Source of the DNA: CAZEHS01 sp964424355
Lineage (GTDB): Bacteria > Bacillota > Clostridia > Peptostreptococcales > Acidaminobacteraceae
Direction: 5' to 3'
Length of the DNA stretch: 64,000 nucleotides
Assembly: GCA_964424355.1 (NCBI GenBank)
Contig: CAYRIO010000013.1
Span: 1 to 64,000, forward strand
A program made the position numbers and the translations under genes. Shown piece after piece: positions 1-8,159 of this stretch. The notes under the pieces are model-generated. The model was not told the DNA's origin, ran no database searches, and was given only the letters and a program-made list of their open reading frames with translations. How positions within the stretch are numbered: position 1 is the stretch's first letter; each line of letters starts with the position of its first letter.

Positions 1-140
1 ATGCCGCAAAAGCTGCTTTTGTAGAAGTCGAGAAGAAACTTATGAAGACTGCCTCTAAGGGGACGATCCATAAGAACAAAGCTGCCAGAAAAGTTTCCAG
101 ACTGGCAAAGCGACTTAACGCAATGGCAACCCAGGCGTAA
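1..140 (+). CDS. rpsT: 30S ribosomal protein S20, C-terminal part
   Basis: Reading from base 3, the frame gives the basic C-terminal half of S20, a primary 16S rRNA-binding protein of the small subunit. The stretch KGTIHKNKAARKVSRLAKRL is the typical S20 tail, and the frame ends with TAA at 138-140. The start lies outside the window. The neighbour holA is convergent, a common arrangement in Bacillota. Identification is firm although only about 45 residues are visible. Confidence 0.93.
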   Translation, partial: AAKAAFVEVEKKLMKTASKGTIHKNKAARKVSRLAKRLNAMATQA

Positions 141-176
141 TCATCTGATTACCCATTATTCCTCATAAAGCAAACG

Positions 177-208
177 AAGCGTACCGAATAGGCACGCTTT
201 TTTGTTTT
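177..208 (+). terminator. Intrinsic terminator of rpsT
   Basis: A hairpin pairs AAGCGT at 177-182 with ACGCTT at 194-199, extended by a partly paired ACC/GGC, followed by a T-rich run to 208. It lies between the convergent rpsT and holA genes, and its T-run overlaps the holA stop codon. The tail on the minus strand is poor, so it mainly serves rpsT. Confidence 0.8.
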
Positions 209-1241
209 ATCCGATGCCCAACCGCACGATCAGCAGTTCCAGTCCAATTTCCGGGTCGATCCGCCCGGTTTTCATGGCCCGGTCAGATTCCAGAATCTGT
301 TCCAGGGCATTTTTTATGCCTTTAAAACCGATCCGGTTCGCCTGAGCAATGGATTTTTTGATTAGAAACGGCGGAACACCAGCCTTGGACGCGATTTCTT
401 TTTCCGGTACACGGGCCTCCAGATTCAGGATCACTCGCAGCAAAATCCGATAATGACGGGCAATCATGAACTGGATCTTGATTTCCGCCTCGCCATCCTG
501 CTGGAGTTCCCTGAGCATGGTTAGAGCCTGGGAAACATTCCCCTCCGCAATATGGTCCACCATCATGAAGATGTTGTATTCCAAGGGTTTTTCAAAAATG
601 GCATCGATATGCGCCCGGGTAATAGCGGCCGTCTTTCCCGCGTACCCAAAGAGCCGTTCCAATTTGCTGAGGATATCCAGCAGGGTTATTTCACTGTTCT
701 TATCCAAATATCCGGAAACATCCATCAGGTATTTGAGTTCCGACGGGGGAAGTTTCTGGTCGCCGGACTCGGCCTGTTTTATCAGCCATTTTTCAAAATC
801 CGGGCGATCCAGTTTGTCGAAGCTAACCCACTGCCCGTTGGCGATCAGGGCCTTTGAAACACGCTTCCGTTTATCAGTCTGTGGCGCAAGAAACACCAGG
901 ACCGTATCGTCCGCCGGATTTGAAAGCAATGCTTCCAACCGCTCCCGCTGGCTATCGCTGAGTTTATCCTGAGCGCTTTTGAAATACGGAGCATCCTTGA
1001 CGATCACCAGTTTCCGGTCCTGAAAGAAGGGCAGGGTTTCCAGTGCGCTGAACAGTTTTTCCGGGGCGCTTTCATCCCCATCCACAGACACCAGGTTGAA
1101 ATCGGCATATTCCGGATCAATCAGTTCTTTCTTCAACAGTTCAACCGCCTGACGGATCATCAGCTGTTCATCCCCTGTGAAGAGGTACAGAGACCTGATG
1201 ATCCCCTGTTTTAATTCCTTGAATAGCTCTTTATAAGACAT
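207..1241 (-). CDS. holA: DNA polymerase III subunit delta
   Basis: A protein of 344 residues, the usual HolA length. Delta opens the sliding clamp as part of the clamp loader during replication. The N-terminal region has the LYLFTGDEQLMIRQAVELL segment where delta proteins carry their degenerate AAA-type fold, then RKLVIVKDAPYF, and the helical C-terminal collar ends in GLELLIVRLGIG. The ATG at 1241 is preceded by GGAGATAAAACCC, a good ribosome site. It follows comEC by five bases, so the two are cotranscribed, and it is convergent with rpsT. This comEC-holA-rpsT order is widespread in Bacillota. Confidence 0.93.
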   Translation of the reverse strand: MSYKELFKELKQGIIRSLYLFTGDEQLMIRQAVELLKKELIDPEYADFNLVSVDGDESAPEKLFSALETLPFFQDRKLVIVKDAPYFKSAQDKLSDSQRERLEALLSNPADDTVLVFLAPQTDKRKRVSKALIANGQWVSFDKLDRPDFEKWLIKQAESGDQKLPPSELKYLMDVSGYLDKNSEITLLDILSKLERLFGYAGKTAAITRAHIDAIFEKPLEYNIFMMVDHIAEGNVSQALTMLRELQQDGEAEIKIQFMIARHYRILLRVILNLEARVPEKEIASKAGVPPFLIKKSIAQANRIGFKGIKNALEQILESDRAMKTGRIDPEIGLELLIVRLGIG

Positions 1242-1246
1242 GGGTT

Positions 1247-3541
1247 TTATCTCCAGGTTTTAAGTGATTGATGGTTTCCTGACAAGGTCACACGAACCGC
1301 GCCATTGTCATCGGTTCGGTACAGGGTCACCCCTGATTTCCGATACGCATCCATTATACCACGGTTCGGCAACCCATAGAGATTGAGTCCCACTGAAATC
1401 ACCGCGGTTTCCGGGCTGATCCGGTCCAGCCATTCCTGGGAATTCGACGTCAGGCTCCCATGATGAGGGACCTTCAGCAGATCCACATCCGAGAGGAGGC
1501 CTCTTTCCATCAGGGCGGCTTCCCCGGCTTTGCCCAGATCACCGGTGAAAAGGGTCTGAAACCCCTCTTCACGATAGAGCAGGGTCAGGGAATGGGCGTT
1601 CGGATCCTCCTGCGCTTTGTTTTCAAAGGGATAGAGCACCGTTAGGGCCCTATGTACATCGGCGTTCAATGAATCCCCCTGTTTTACAATCCGGATAGGA
1701 ACCCCCTTTTGATGGGCCACTGCTGACATTTCAACGAATAGCGGGTTTTCAGGTTCTTCCGTACCGATGATGATGCGCCCGACTTTCAGGTGCTTGAGGA
1801 TCGGCACCGCCCCGCCGATGTGGTCCTCATGTCCATGGGTGATCACCAGGGCATCGATCCTGTCGATGCCATTCCTCAGCAGGAGACGGTCTAGCTTGGC
1901 AGCCGCCGGTCCCGCATCGATCAGAACCGCCTGATTCTCGAACTGGATCAGCGCGCCATCCCCTTGCCCCACAGAATAGAATGTAATCCGCCCACCCGTT
2001 ACCCAGGGCAGATGGATGCCAATTAATAAAACCGCAGCAGTCAGCAGGGCCCGATTGGTCCGACAGCGGTCACGGATCCCCCCTGCCACGGGAATCAGCA
2101 ATCGCGTTGCGATAACGAGCAGCAGGAGGATCGCCATGACCCGCCCCGCGGACGGCGACGGCAGGAGCCAGTCCTGCGCTTTGTCCACCATGAAATTGCT
2201 GCAGGCGTTCATTCCCCCGACCAAGGATCCGATGGCCATCCCAGCGAGCAGTGCGCCCGCCCGGCCCAGGAGCAGCATAAACGGAAACACCACCAGGACC
2301 GGCATCAACCACTCCGATAGGATCATCACGGGAAAATTGACAATCAACGAAAGTGGATTCCAGGTTCCAAACCAGAAGATCCCCAGAGGGATGACCGCCC
2401 CCTGGACCGCTAGACTAGCTGCCAGGTATTCCCGCATATGACGGTTCTGCACAGGGATAAAACCTTCCAAAGGCCGGGTGAGCGTCAACAGGCCGAGAAC
2501 CGAACCATAGGAGAACTGAAAGCCCGGCTGAAGGATCGCCAGGGGCTGTACAAAGGCCGTTAGGATCGCAATGGCCGAAAGGGCCGTCAGTCCGTCATAC
2601 TGCCGGAAACACTTCTTAGAAAGAATTAAAAGCAGGATCATCCCCCATGCTCTGAGAGCCGGTGATGACCATCCGTTCAGAAATCCCATGAACGTGAGGA
2701 CCCCGATGATCACCAGGGTTTTCCGCGATTCCCGGATAGGCACCTTCGCGAGCATCCTCAAGAGCCAGTCGTAGAGAATGGCAAAATGCAGGCCCGATAC
2801 CGAGAGGATATGCCCCAACCCGCTGACCCGATAACTGTTCATCAAGTCCTTCGGAATAAGGACCGTATCCCCTATGGCCATCCCATAGGCAACTGACCCC
2901 TCTTCCAAGGGCACGATTTTCAGCAGCGCCTTTCCGTACCAATCCCTGAAATCGTAAAGAGCTGCCCGGATATCCCAGCCACCGGGCTCCTCGCTCACAA
3001 TCTGCCATTTTGAAATCCTTAGCTCCGTCTGAAATCCCGAACGTTCAAGATAATCCCCATAATTGAAACCGCTGGGATTCGCAGCGCTTTCCGCAGGTTG
3101 CCAGGAGGTTCGCAGGATAACCCGTTTGCCATTAAGACCATCAGGTACCTTTTGTTCACCTTTGAATCGGAGGCGAAGATCCCGTTTAAGATGAATGGTT
3201 TTTCCACCCGCCACGACCACTGCCGAGGACATCCGCAATGATCCCCCCAGACCTTCCAAGCCATAAACCGTCCCATGGATTTCCACCATCTTTCCGGCAT
3301 AGCTGTCCAGCTTCATAAACTGGCTGTCTTCCACCTGCCACAGCAGCATCCCTGCCATAAAAGCGGCAGGCAGGACCAGATACCGGCATGAAACAATTCC
3401 CTTGAATGCCGCACCGAGTACCGCACACAGAAGGAACCCGGAAAGCACCAAAATTGGAGTCCTCAGGGCTGTCATATATTCTGCGAAATAGATGCCCCCC
3501 ATCAGGGCCCCAGATAACCAGACGATAATTCTTCTTTCCAC
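1247..3541 (-). CDS. comEC: ComEC/Rec2-type DNA internalisation protein
   Basis: A polytopic membrane protein of about 764 residues. The layout is an N-terminal DUF4131-like region, a central competence domain with many membrane helices (motif LSVSGLHFAILYDWLLRML), and a C-terminal metallo-beta-lactamase-fold domain with the THGHEDHIGG zinc motif. In naturally transformable bacteria ComEC forms the channel passing single-stranded DNA into the cytosol, and the MBL domain is thought to degrade the other strand. I chose the GTG at 3541 because GGAGGG sits at proper distance; ATGs at 3544 and 3565 are alternatives. Full length suggests an intact gene, but no other competence genes are in the window. 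Confidence 0.9.
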   Translation of the reverse strand: MERRIIVWLSGALMGGIYFAEYMTALRTPILVLSGFLLCAVLGAAFKGIVSCRYLVLPAAFMAGMLLWQVEDSQFMKLDSYAGKMVEIHGTVYGLEGLGGSLRMSSAVVVAGGKTIHLKRDLRLRFKGEQKVPDGLNGKRVILRTSWQPAESAANPSGFNYGDYLERSGFQTELRISKWQIVSEEPGGWDIRAALYDFRDWYGKALLKIVPLEEGSVAYGMAIGDTVLIPKDLMNSYRVSGLGHILSVSGLHFAILYDWLLRMLAKVPIRESRKTLVIIGVLTFMGFLNGWSSPALRAWGMILLLILSKKCFRQYDGLTALSAIAILTAFVQPLAILQPGFQFSYGSVLGLLTLTRPLEGFIPVQNRHMREYLAASLAVQGAVIPLGIFWFGTWNPLSLIVNFPVMILSEWLMPVLVVFPFMLLLGRAGALLAGMAIGSLVGGMNACSNFMVDKAQDWLLPSPSAGRVMAILLLLVIATRLLIPVAGGIRDRCRTNRALLTAAVLLIGIHLPWVTGGRITFYSVGQGDGALIQFENQAVLIDAGPAAAKLDRLLLRNGIDRIDALVITHGHEDHIGGAVPILKHLKVGRIIIGTEEPENPLFVEMSAVAHQKGVPIRIVKQGDSLNADVHRALTVLYPFENKAQEDPNAHSLTLLYREEGFQTLFTGDLGKAGEAALMERGLLSDVDLLKVPHHGSLTSNSQEWLDRISPETAVISVGLNLYGLPNRGIMDAYRKSGVTLYRTDDNGAVRVTLSGNHQSLKTWR

Positions 3542-3603
3542 CATACCCTCCATTAACATTATCAATTACTATAATATTACTTTTAAGGGTATGTGTGCAA
3601 CTC

Positions 3604-3633
3604 AAATAAAAAAGGACCGCCTCAGCGATCCTT
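3604..3633 (-). terminator. Intrinsic terminator after the ECF S-component gene
   Basis: On the minus strand AAGGATCGC and GCGGTCCTT pair (one A.C mismatch) around a TGAG loop, followed by TTTTTTATTT. It separates the ECF gene from comEC. Confidence 0.85.
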
Positions 3634-3647
3634 GTGCAAGCCTATCA

Positions 3648-4187
3648 TCAGTTGTGATGTATGCCGGCAGGTTTTTTAATGAAGTTTAACTTCCCCAGGG
3701 CAACCACCATGGGGTAAGCCAGAAGACCGCCGCCTACAGCCTGTGTGATATTCAGGGGAATATTGGGAACCGCCCCGGCAAAGCCGTAGAGGATGGTTTC
3801 ATAACCCAGATAGCCGAATACCATCACCGTGCCGCCCAAAGCGACAGCCAGCATGTATACCATCAGCTTCCGCGCCACACCGGATCCTTCGCCGACCAGC
3901 GCATTATATACCATCGCAACCAAAGCTGCATCAAAAGCCTTGATCACAAAGGTTGCCGGTGCATATACACCATAGCCCAGGAACAGATCTGCAAACATGG
4001 AACCGATTCCTGCGGCCAAACCGCCCAAAACCGGACCCAGCAGAATACCACACAGATATACCACCGCATCACCGATATGGATGTACCCCTTCATCGGTGT
4101 TGGAATTTGGATCAGCATGGTGCCTACAGTCGTCATGGCCGCCATCAGGCCTGCCAGGATCCAGGATTCAAGTTTGATAGTTTTCAT
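3648..4187 (-). CDS. ECF transporter S component (substrate-specific membrane subunit)
   Basis: A hydrophobic protein of 179 residues with about five or six membrane segments. It has the pattern of ECF S components of the riboflavin/hydroxymethylpyrimidine-like family (PF07155 type): an early GYIHIGDAVVYLCGILLGP segment, then a glycine-rich GGLAAGIGSMFADLFLGY segment. S components bind a vitamin or precursor and pair with a shared energising module (two ATPases and a T protein), which is not encoded here. The ATG at 4187 is preceded by TGGAGGAGAT. It has its own promoter and terminator, so it is a single-gene unit. The substrate cannot be read from the sequence; no riboswitch is visible upstream. 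Confidence 0.82.
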   Translation of the reverse strand: MKTIKLESWILAGLMAAMTTVGTMLIQIPTPMKGYIHIGDAVVYLCGILLGPVLGGLAAGIGSMFADLFLGYGVYAPATFVIKAFDAALVAMVYNALVGEGSGVARKLMVYMLAVALGGTVMVFGYLGYETILYGFAGAVPNIPLNITQAVGGGLLAYPMVVALGKLNFIKKPAGIHHN

Positions 4188-4238
4188 TGTATCTCCTCCA
4201 ATGTGCCGGTACAATTGTGCTGTACTCTCTCTATATAA

Positions 4239-4268
4239 AGTATAGCACCCATTGTATCCCTCTGTAAA
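4239..4268 (-). promoter_or_regulatory. Sigma-A promoter of the ECF S-component gene
   Basis: On the minus strand, -35 TTTACA (4268-4263) and -10 TATACT (4244-4239) are 18 bases apart, about 50 bases upstream of the start codon. Confidence 0.7.
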
Positions 4269-4306
4269 GGGAGGCTACGTCGGATTTTTCAGCTCATTGT
4301 ATCGGT

Positions 4307-5044
4307 TCATTCCTCGTCATGCGCCCAGTACGTATCGAAAATATCAGAGCCAGGTTCCACAAGAGGATGCCCTTCCCGATCAACCCGAATGAAGTATTCA
4401 TACTTGAAATTGCGCCCCAATTCATTATCCAGTATCAGTCCTGTTTTCTGGAAGAGTGGCAGCTGGGTCCGATGGGCCATGACCGCGTCCCGTTTGATGG
4501 CCTTCCAGGGTTCTATCACCACACGGCTGGTGATATCATCCGCCGGATGCCCCATCAGTTTTTCATCACGAACCCTGCCTGCTTTCTGGTTCACTGTTAC
4601 CCAGTAAACTTCAGTGTCCCGGTCATTAAACCAAGGATCCTGCAAGGACCGCATCACCCATTGATGGACCGTCTTATGGTCTGCATGGAAAGATATCCCC
4701 TCAGGCTCAAAGGTCAGGATCAAGTCCGGCTCAATCCGTTTGATTTCAGTCATCAGGGCAGACGTTCCCGCCGATACCTTCTGCTTGAATAACGTGCCAT
4801 CGTGGAACGCCAGAAGCTTCCCTTCTGTGACACCCATGATTTCACAGGCCTTCATGAATTCCTCGGCTCTGACCTTCGGCAATTGTTCTTTGGAGCAGTA
4901 TTCCCGGTCAAAAGAGCTGCTTTCTTCCCCACGGGTAGCGCATATCAAATACACTTCATGTCCCAGAGTGATTGCCTTTGCAATGGTTCCACCGACAATG
5001 ATGGATTCATCATCCGGATGAGCGAATATCCCCAGTATTTTCAT
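4307..5044 (-). CDS. PIG-L (LmbE-type) family deacetylase
   Basis: A protein of 245 residues with the family's zinc motif AHPDDE at residues 8-13 and the second ligand region HADHKTVHQWV near residue 125. PIG-L/LmbE enzymes remove acetyl groups from N-acetylglucosamine-type substrates, for example in bacillithiol, mycothiol or glycolipid synthesis. No glycosyltransferase or thiol-synthesis gene lies nearby, so the substrate is open; a BshB-like role is possible but unsupported. It lies 14 bases downstream of the methyltransferase gene and starts at ATG 5044 after GAGGAGC, so it is probably the last gene of that unit. Confidence 0.85.
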   Translation of the reverse strand: MKILGIFAHPDDESIIVGGTIAKAITLGHEVYLICATRGEESSSFDREYCSKEQLPKVRAEEFMKACEIMGVTEGKLLAFHDGTLFKQKVSAGTSALMTEIKRIEPDLILTFEPEGISFHADHKTVHQWVMRSLQDPWFNDRDTEVYWVTVNQKAGRVRDEKLMGHPADDITSRVVIEPWKAIKRDAVMAHRTQLPLFQKTGLILDNELGRNFKYEYFIRVDREGHPLVEPGSDIFDTYWAHDEE

Positions 5045-5058
5045 AAGAGCTCCTCTCG

Positions 5059-7071
5059 TTATCCCAGTTTAATAGCAAGCCACGCTTCAACCTGCCGCCG
5101 CAATTCACTAACCTGCATCTCATCATCCGGGGAAGATTCATAGAGGGCTTTTCCCAAATCCTCCAGTTCTCCTCCCGGGCGGAACCACTCCCGATTGACC
5201 GGCACATTGCCCAACGGGGTGGCGTAGAGCTCCAATTGCTTTCCTTTACGCTTGCCGCAGTGATGAAACCAGTGCCCCATCAGATCCGAGTTCAGGTACG
5301 CCAACAAAGACCAAAGGCTGACTGCATCCACGGGCCGGGTCAGAAAATAAACATCCGCACTGGCGAACCAGGGCCCCTCGGTATAGGCAAAACGGTTTTC
5401 AGAACTCCGCTGGGGTGCCACCAGTTTCGGTCCTTCAAAAATACGCCGCTCCCTTGGCCACTGCAGACCATACCAGGGCCTCGCCCCAGACAGACATTCC
5501 CGGCGGCGGCTCAGTTTTTCCCTATGGGCTGAAAAATGGGCCAGCAGTTGGGGGCCCAGATGCCTTTCATCCTCATTCCCGATATATATCAACCGTTTAT
5601 CCGTTTCTGACGCGGCCTTGTACCGCCGGATATCCCCATTTTTATACCAGGGAACCAGCCAAGGCTGAGCTTCTGGAAAAACCTCCTCTGGTTCCAGAAC
5701 AAAAATCCCTCCAGAATCCAAGCGGTCTGCTCCGCTGACAATCCCCTGATTGATCCGAACCAGATCCTTCAGTTTCTCCGGACATTCCCGGTTCAGACGA
5801 TCCAACAGATCCGATTCCCATCTGCCCGGATCCAGTACGATGTGTCCCCGCTCATCAAACAGGGCACACCGGTCTTCAATCATATGGTGCTTATAATGTG
5901 TGCTTTCTCCTTGAAGATTCAAATCTTCGAAATCATAGACCGTCAGCCTGCGGGCCCTCAAATAGGTGATGCATTTTGCAGGGCCATGAAGCTCTCCCTT
6001 TTGATAAAAGAGGATCAGGTGATGTCCCTTCGCGCCGTTGAAAACCCGCTGATCATTGAAGGACACCAGCCCTGTGATTCCACCAGCCGATTGCAAATGG
6101 CCTCTGAGCTTGGAAGCAAAATCCGCTGTTGCATAGTAGCTGGTCGTAATCTGAGCGAGAATTCCCCCGTTCTTCAAGAAATCTATACCCCGGTGAAGGA
6201 AATAATAAAACAAATCCATCCGGCCTTGATAATATTTCTGTCCGAAGCTGCTTTCACGGAGCTTTTCAAAGAGCTGCCGGTTCCCCTTTTCGCCGAGATA
6301 CGGCGGATTCCCGATCACCAGATCAAACCCGCCCGCCTCAAGGACTTCCTGCATCCAAGGCATCTCCAGGACGGCATCCCCTTCAACACTGCTGACGCAG
6401 GCCACCTTCAAACCCGAAAAGCCTTCCAGGAATTCTGGCGCTTTGCAGCCCAGGTAGATAGCCCAGGACTCCAGAGCATCCGCACGGATATCTGTCCCGC
6501 AGAGGCTTTCGGATACGAAACCGCATCCCGCCGTATCGAAACCGCTACAGTGGCCTAAACCGACATACCAGTCCAGGCAAGCCCCCAGGAATACCCCGTT
6601 TCCACAGGCCAGATCCAGAATCCTCAGAGATCGCATCCGTCCCTGCAGCTCCAAAGCCTCAACCTGTAAAAGAACACGGCCGTCAAAATAACGGTCCACC
6701 AGGGCTGCACATTCCGGAAAACGACTGTGCAGCGTCTGTCTGAGAGCGTTTCCTGACATGAACCGCGCAATGGACTGCGGGGTGTAAAAACTGCCCGTGG
6801 TCTCCTGATCGCGGGCACAGGCATCCCCCAACGCCAGCAGTTTGGGAATATCCAAGGGTTCTCCTTCGTCAGGCTCTCCGCCCCACGGGCCCGCATCCGT
6901 GATCCGGACACCCTTCAGTATCTGATTGCGCCACGCCTGATAAGCCTCCGCATTCAGGTTCACACGCTGACAGAAGGTGCGTCTCAAGGTATCCATATAC
7001 AGGTGATCCAGGGGAATCCCCCGTTTTACAGCCTGAGTCCTGAGATGATTCAGCAGTACAGCTGTATTCAT
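5059..7071 (-). CDS. Adenine-N6 DNA methyltransferase, TaqI/Eco57I type, apparently without nuclease
   Basis: A protein of 670 residues. An N-terminal helical part (about 1-90) precedes a GSFYTP motif (93-98), the SAM-binding motif DLACGNG (about 153-159) and the catalytic NPPY (255-258) typical of gamma-class adenine methyltransferases. The C-terminal half is a TaqI-like target-recognition domain, with RREC..G.RPWY.LQW followed by SSENRFA and FASADVY. No PD-(D/E)XK nuclease motif is visible here or in neighbours. Solitary length, layout and those C-terminal motifs recall C. difficile CamA, an orphan methyltransferase affecting sporulation; that resemblance is from memory. The ATG at 7071 is one base after the stop of the upstream gene, so translation is probably coupled. 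Target sequence unknown. Confidence 0.85.
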   Translation of the reverse strand: MNTAVLLNHLRTQAVKRGIPLDHLYMDTLRRTFCQRVNLNAEAYQAWRNQILKGVRITDAGPWGGEPDEGEPLDIPKLLALGDACARDQETTGSFYTPQSIARFMSGNALRQTLHSRFPECAALVDRYFDGRVLLQVEALELQGRMRSLRILDLACGNGVFLGACLDWYVGLGHCSGFDTAGCGFVSESLCGTDIRADALESWAIYLGCKAPEFLEGFSGLKVACVSSVEGDAVLEMPWMQEVLEAGGFDLVIGNPPYLGEKGNRQLFEKLRESSFGQKYYQGRMDLFYYFLHRGIDFLKNGGILAQITTSYYATADFASKLRGHLQSAGGITGLVSFNDQRVFNGAKGHHLILFYQKGELHGPAKCITYLRARRLTVYDFEDLNLQGESTHYKHHMIEDRCALFDERGHIVLDPGRWESDLLDRLNRECPEKLKDLVRINQGIVSGADRLDSGGIFVLEPEEVFPEAQPWLVPWYKNGDIRRYKAASETDKRLIYIGNEDERHLGPQLLAHFSAHREKLSRRRECLSGARPWYGLQWPRERRIFEGPKLVAPQRSSENRFAYTEGPWFASADVYFLTRPVDAVSLWSLLAYLNSDLMGHWFHHCGKRKGKQLELYATPLGNVPVNREWFRPGGELEDLGKALYESSPDDEMQVSELRRQVEAWLAIKLG

Positions 7072-7072
7072 A

Positions 7073-8014
7073 TCACTCGCCCAGCAAGCTGTCGATGTCC
7101 AGCACCTCATCCTTCAGGTGAATGATGTCTGGACCCAGATGTTCCTCCAGCAGGCGTCTTGACTCCGCCAGATTTTCCGCAGAGGTACACTCAACCTCCA
7201 TCTTGTTTTCAGAAAGAACAATTTCAGCCAATTGCACCTCCGGTTCACCCAGCACCGGCAGCCTGAAAATCCAAACCCCATCCTCCGCAATGGCCAATTC
7301 AATCTCAGGAAGGGTTTCCAGGCGCTTTGCAGTTGCTTTAATATCCTTCAGGACATAGGTTCCCTGATAAACAGTGTACTCTTCTTCCAACGAAGTCTCT
7401 GTCACAGCCAGGGATTCAATGATTTCCACAAATTTGTAGATCATCATCGGGTTCTCATAGATGAACTTTTCCAGATCCTGTGGTCCATGAATCCGGCTGT
7501 ATTCCGAGAACTTTTCAAGGACTCCGCGGTTCAACGCTTCTTTGAAGGAGGATTCAAATGCAGTTCCTTCTTGTATCGCCAACCAGGCTGCACCATCCGG
7601 ATGAATGCGCAGGAGGTGCAGGGCCGTCTCATCAAGATGCTCCGTCAGATCCGTATTCGAGAGGATGAAATCCTTGCGGGTCAGCATATCCTTCAGCAGG
7701 ATATTACGCTGCCCCCGCATCACTTGAAAAACAGAAAGCACTGATTTCTCTGCCATCTGTGCAAAAGGAACCTCTTCCGGCATGCCAGGATTTTCCCGCA
7801 TATACAGGCTGATGAAATTCTCTGATTTCTCCTCAAACCGGTAATTATGGATCAGCCACTGATTGAATCCGAACTCTGAAGCATAGAGGCTATCCTCTGC
7901 CCATTCCTTTGTGAAGATTTTACTGGCCCGCTCCACCTGGGCGGCGTACTCAGGCTTCATTGCAAAAAAGAGAACTGAATCCAGGAATTCCTGCAAATTT
8001 TCGATGTGTGTCAT
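7073..8014 (-). CDS. Protein of unknown function paired with the DNA methyltransferase
   Basis: 313 residues, soluble, acidic, predicted mostly helical in the first two thirds (many Leu/Glu/Phe heptad-like stretches), with a more mixed segment after about residue 215 (EEEYTVYQGTYVLKDI, then GVWIFRLPVLGEPEVQLAEIVLSENKMEVEC). I recognise no catalytic motif, no HTH and no nuclease signature. Its stop is one base before the methyltransferase start, so the two are cotranslated and may act together. The N-terminal part vaguely recalls SEC-C-associated helical regions, but there is no Cys-rich SEC-C motif. The ATG at 8014 follows GGAGGATGGC. Function not known. Confidence 0.75.
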   Translation of the reverse strand: MTHIENLQEFLDSVLFFAMKPEYAAQVERASKIFTKEWAEDSLYASEFGFNQWLIHNYRFEEKSENFISLYMRENPGMPEEVPFAQMAEKSVLSVFQVMRGQRNILLKDMLTRKDFILSNTDLTEHLDETALHLLRIHPDGAAWLAIQEGTAFESSFKEALNRGVLEKFSEYSRIHGPQDLEKFIYENPMMIYKFVEIIESLAVTETSLEEEYTVYQGTYVLKDIKATAKRLETLPEIELAIAEDGVWIFRLPVLGEPEVQLAEIVLSENKMEVECTSAENLAESRRLLEEHLGPDIIHLKDEVLDIDSLLGE

Positions 8015-8087
8015 GCCATCCTCCAGTATCTGTTATTCCGTATCGTCATTGAAAACGATTCTATTGAGAGCAGTACATAGCTCAGGG

Positions 8088-8116
8088 TTCTCTACTCAAT
8101 ACGATTATACTATAAT
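8088..8116 (+). promoter_or_regulatory. Probable promoter of the AlaX-like gene, with a divergent -10 on the other strand
   Basis: TATAAT at 8111-8116 with a weak -35 TTCTCT at 8088-8093 (17-base spacer) points to the plus-strand gene. On the minus strand, ATTATA at 8104-8109 gives another TATAAT facing the divergent unknown gene, though with no clear -35. The two -10 elements nearly touch. Confidence 0.5.
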
Positions 8117-8159
8117 AGATAGAAGGCCGGTATGGTCAATTCCCTTTAAAGGAGCACCC

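Noticed and set aside
5059..8014. Phage-defence island such as BREX or DISARM
   Set aside because: Only one methyltransferase and one unknown protein; no PglZ-like, ATPase, helicase, protease or phospholipase gene alongside. The ATPase at 19390 is in another operon.
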